A stretch of DNA of 42,426 bases from an uncultured Christensenella sp. (GTDB taxonomy: Bacteria; Bacillota; Clostridia; Christensenellales; UBA3700): contig CAJTPC010000011.1 in NCBI GenBank assembly GCA_910578245.1, positions 1 through 42,426 on the forward strand, written 5' to 3'. Numbering within the stretch: the stretch's first letter is position 1; each line of letters starts with the position of its first letter. A program made the translations under genes and the position numbers. The notes under the pieces are model-generated. The model was not told the DNA's origin, did no database searches, and saw only the letters and a list, made by a program, of their open reading frames with translations. Of this stretch, positions 39,958-42,426 are shown in pieces.

Positions 39958-40977
39958 TTACTGCGAAAGTTGTTCTAATTTAATACTATCTTGCATACTC
40001 GCCAACGCTTGCTCCGCAACGGAGAAGTTATTGCCTTTCTTAAAAAACAATTTTTCCAAAACTTTGAATATAGTATAAGATATTGCAAATCCCCAAATTA
40101 CGTCAGAAAGGAAGTGCGCGTCGTCGCATATACGCGATATCGCCGTCAACAGTACGAAAGCCGAACATGCTCCGTAAAGCGTATATTTAAGCCACTTTTT
40201 CTCACGCCACTTAGGCAATATTCTATAAAGCGCGCACAATAAGAATATGTGAGTAGCCGAACTGGTATGACCGGACGGAAAAGATGAATAATGATAATCG
40301 TCATTCAATACTATTCTTGACGTATCAGGCTTGAACCAAGGCGTGAAATAAGAATATCCTTCATGTCCGAGATTGTTTTCTTTTAGCATATCTCTAAATC
40401 TCATTCTGTGCCATACCGTTTTAATTGCTTGATTTACGACAAGCGCAACAAGTAAATAACATATTGCAAATATGGCAAACTTAAAGAGGATATATCTAGT
40501 TTTCTTGGGGATAAACTTGCCCAGATACAAACCAAGTCCCGATGCGCAAAGCGCAAGAATTCCCATTAAGGCATAGAATTTCATGCCGTCCAAGCCTCTT
40601 TGTTGTATCATATCGGCAACTTCGCTCTTAAAGCAAAGAATGACCCAACCTGCAATACTCATAAACGCCATAGCTACCTTAAACGTCTTACGCCACTTGT
40701 AAGCAACAAGGTCATCGCTATAGAAGAGCATTACTGCAAATATCGGCAAAATGAAGTATGCGGGATACTCTGCAATTATCGAAAATACAAATGCAAATGC
40801 AGTCTTAGCCCAATTTCCGTTTATTGACTTAGAAAGCGCCTTATTTATAACTAAGTCGTAGTATTCTCCTGCGCTATTTTTGAAACAAAGAAATATCAAC
40901 ACTGCAAGTAGCGCAAGCGCTATCGCGCCATGAATTGATATCGATATGATTCTATTCTTTTTTTCTTCTTCCAACAT
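39958..40977 (-). CDS. PAP2-family phosphatase membrane protein
   Basis: The 339-residue integral membrane protein has about six hydrophobic spans. PAP2 motifs are K186-x6-R193 (the following residue is Phe, not the usual Pro), FPSGHT at about 233-238, and SRICDDAHFLSDV (catalytic His288). Acid phosphatases of this family remove phosphate from phosphatidic acid, undecaprenyl diphosphate or related lipids. A longer N-terminal region (1-110) with three extra spans precedes the core. It shares a transcript with the acyl-CoA synthetase, so lipid or undecaprenyl recycling is likely. Confidence 0.8.
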   Translation of the reverse strand: MLEEEKKNRIISISIHGAIALALLAVLIFLCFKNSAGEYYDLVINKALSKSINGNWAKTAFAFVFSIIAEYPAYFILPIFAVMLFYSDDLVAYKWRKTFKVAMAFMSIAGWVILCFKSEVADMIQQRGLDGMKFYALMGILALCASGLGLYLGKFIPKKTRYILFKFAIFAICYLLVALVVNQAIKTVWHRMRFRDMLKENNLGHEGYSYFTPWFKPDTSRIVLNDDYHYSSFPSGHTSSATHIFLLCALYRILPKWREKKWLKYTLYGACSAFVLLTAISRICDDAHFLSDVIWGFAISYTIFKVLEKLFFKKGNNFSVAEQALASMQDSIKLEQLSQ

Positions 40978-41016
40978 AATACCCCTACTATAAACTTTAT
41001 AAAGTATCGTACTTCT

Positions 41017-41045
41017 ATTTTACATTATATATATAAGTTTTGCAA
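41017..41045 (-). promoter_or_regulatory. promoter of the PAP2-ligase operon
   Basis: On the minus strand TTGCAA (41045-41040) and TAAAAT (41022-41017) are 17 bases apart. The predicted leader is about 35 bases, with GGGG before the ATG. Confidence 0.6.
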
Positions 41046-41127
41046 TATTATTTATTACTTTAATTGCTTTATTTTTGTAGAAAATAACTTTTTCTTTCAT
41101 TGAGTTAAAAATACTATTTCACTTGGC

Positions 41128-41164
41128 AAAAAAAGGAAGAGCTTTTGCTCTTCCTTTTTTAATT
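41128..41164. terminator. terminator of the 351-residue lipoprotein gene
   Basis: AAAAAAGGAAGAGC pairs with GCTCTTCCTTTTTT over a four-base loop, so on the minus strand it ends in a T run. It lies 16 bases beyond the gene's stop and is symmetrical. Confidence 0.9.
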
Positions 41165-41179
41165 AACTTAAAACTCTTA

Positions 41180-42235
41180 TTAGAACTTAGCAATATGATC
41201 AGCTATAACGTATCCTGCTTCGCTTGGATTGTATGAGAACAACTGCGTTGCGGTAAGTACTACTGCGCTGTTGATCTTTATACCGGACAAAACCATCTTC
41301 ATTTGATAGTTCTCAACTACGTTGATAGATCTAATCATACCGTTTTCCCACATAACTACTTCCAATACCAATTGGTTGAAGCCAAGGTTTTCAATAGGCA
41401 TACCTGCATTGCTCTCAAGTTGCTTAAGCATTACTTGACGGTATTTCTCGGTAGACTCCATTGGCTTAAAGTCAAATGCGAATTTATAAGACTTCTCGCT
41501 CTCTACGTAGATAGGATCGATTTTCTTTTGAATATTATCAGCTGACAATTCATACATCCAAAGAATGCTAGGATTATTGCTGTTTGCCGTAACTAATTCA
41601 CTCAAAGAATCGTATGTGCTTCGAGTATTGAATCTATTGCCATCAATATACCAATAGCCCAAACGACCGGCTCTATCATTCTTGCTAACGCTGGTATCTC
41701 CAGGAGTTACGTTTCTTATTTTGTCACCAGGCTTATAGAAAGTTATATCGCCCTTAGCTGCGGCTTTTCTTGTCCAAGAGTCAGGAGTAATAACAAACTT
41801 CTCATATATCTTTGCAAAACTTGAGTAAGACTTGTTGTCTGCAAAATAAGTAGCGCTGTTTGCATTGTTGCCGTCTGCATCGCCAACACCGTTTCTTATT
41901 TTGGTAGATTGAACGGCTTGGTCAACTTTGATAGCGCCGGCAAGCGTCATATTTACGCCGCCGTTATACTCGTTGATAGCATACTTAGCATTGTAGAAAT
42001 TCTCCATACCTACTTGCAACATTTCAAATGCCGACATGGAATTGTTAATACCTTTGATACCTCCCTCTACAGCGTCGTCCGTGAGCGACATTGTGCCTGC
42101 GCCGATATTCGCTTTTGGAATAGCAAAGTCTTTGGTAAGTTCGTAAAGTTTGGTTTTACATCCCGCGAAAAGCATTAGTGACATTGATAAAATCATTATG
42201 ACTAATACCGTCGAGATCAAAATCTTCTTTTTCAT
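41180..42235 (-). CDS. lipoprotein of unknown function
   Basis: The 351-residue protein has a lipoprotein signal (MKKKILISTVLVIMILSMSL, lipobox LFAGC, Cys26). The mature part alternates beta strands and short helices: GAGTMSLTDDAVEGG at the start, NEYNGGVNMTLAGAIKVDQAV, and KFAFDFKPMESTEKYRQVMLKQL near the end. It has no cysteine after the lipobox, no enzyme motif and no repeats. It looks like a substrate- or ligand-binding or assembly lipoprotein. It stands alone with its own promoter and terminator. Confidence 0.7.
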   Translation of the reverse strand: MKKKILISTVLVIMILSMSLMLFAGCKTKLYELTKDFAIPKANIGAGTMSLTDDAVEGGIKGINNSMSAFEMLQVGMENFYNAKYAINEYNGGVNMTLAGAIKVDQAVQSTKIRNGVGDADGNNANSATYFADNKSYSSFAKIYEKFVITPDSWTRKAAAKGDITFYKPGDKIRNVTPGDTSVSKNDRAGRLGYWYIDGNRFNTRSTYDSLSELVTANSNNPSILWMYELSADNIQKKIDPIYVESEKSYKFAFDFKPMESTEKYRQVMLKQLESNAGMPIENLGFNQLVLEVVMWENGMIRSINVVENYQMKMVLSGIKINSAVVLTATQLFSYNPSEAGYVIADHIAKF

Positions 42236-42276
42236 AATTTATCCAAATCTCCTAATTAAAAAATTTTTCTACATAC

Positions 42277-42305
42277 ATAATATACCCTATGAAATTTTAT
42301 TGCAA
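42277..42305 (-). promoter_or_regulatory. promoter of the 351-residue lipoprotein
   Basis: On the minus strand TTGCAA (42305-42300) and TATTAT (42282-42277) are exactly 17 bases apart. AGGAGA follows before the ATG at 42235. Bases 42306-42426 hold no visible gene. Confidence 0.75.
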
Positions 42306-42426
42306 GTAAATTTTACACAATTTTTAATTTATTGTATTTTGCAGTCAAATTTTGTCGTAATTATATCTATTTGTTATTTTTTTGCGCTATGCAAGCGAAG
42401 AATTATTTATTATGACTGTAATATAT

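Noticed and set aside
1..42426. CRISPR arrays, IS elements and rRNA
   Set aside because: No regularly spaced identical direct repeats, no transposase frame and no rRNA segment were seen. The LRR gene repeats are degenerate and coding.

Overview
The window looks like chromosome from an uncultured gut-type member of the Clostridia (Bacillota). The reasons are moderate AT richness, strong GGAGG-type ribosome binding sites, consensus sigma-A promoters with 17-base spacers, Gram-positive-style lipoproteins, a BspA-type leucine-rich-repeat surface protein, a ParE/ParC pair and a compact Firmicutes-style 6S-like RNA. This assignment is inference. No taxonomic marker was searched.

Layout. 1-3.1 kb: the 5' end of queD behind a structured terminator-bearing leader, two decayed copies of a flavodoxin-fold reductase gene, a zinc-ribbon membrane protein behind a second attenuator-type leader, and a shortened GNAT acetyltransferase. 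3.1-11 kb: a minus-strand group read as HTH-Fic AMPylase, a 105-residue protein, a 1500-residue DUF4132 protein, a DUF4091 glycosidase-like protein and the GNAT gene. The Fic promoter carries an inverted-repeat operator. 11-14.5 kb: two tandem paralogous regulators that each carry two XRE-type HTH domains, then tRNA-Thr(CGU) with a duplicated 3' end, asnS, dispersed GC-rich repeats, and a structured RNA (probably 6S RNA) with its own promoter and terminator.

14.6-26.1 kb: a compact, apparently intact capsid-and-packaging locus on the minus strand. It has a sigma-like regulator, large terminase, a terminase-associated small protein, a zinc protein, portal, scaffold, major capsid protein, P22-like neck/adaptor proteins, a coiled-coil protein and two holin-like proteins. 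No integrase, repressor, replication gene, tail spike, tape measure or endolysin is visible, and ordinary chromosomal genes lie on both sides. A secreted SH3-like membrane protein is divergent from the terminase, and the two predicted promoters overlap almost completely. The locus is a candidate domesticated phage particle (gene-transfer-agent-like or satellite-like); a decayed prophage is the main alternative.

26.4-42.4 kb: a GH95-like lipoprotein, the LRR lipoprotein, an operon of alpha/beta hydrolase, parE and parC, and a divergent murG separated from it by a region with two copies of a 15-base palindrome. These are followed by an acyl-CoA-synthetase-like ligase downstream of a PAP2 phosphatase, and a lipoprotein of unknown function. 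All assignments come from reading motifs, gene order and sequence signals by eye. No database search was run.
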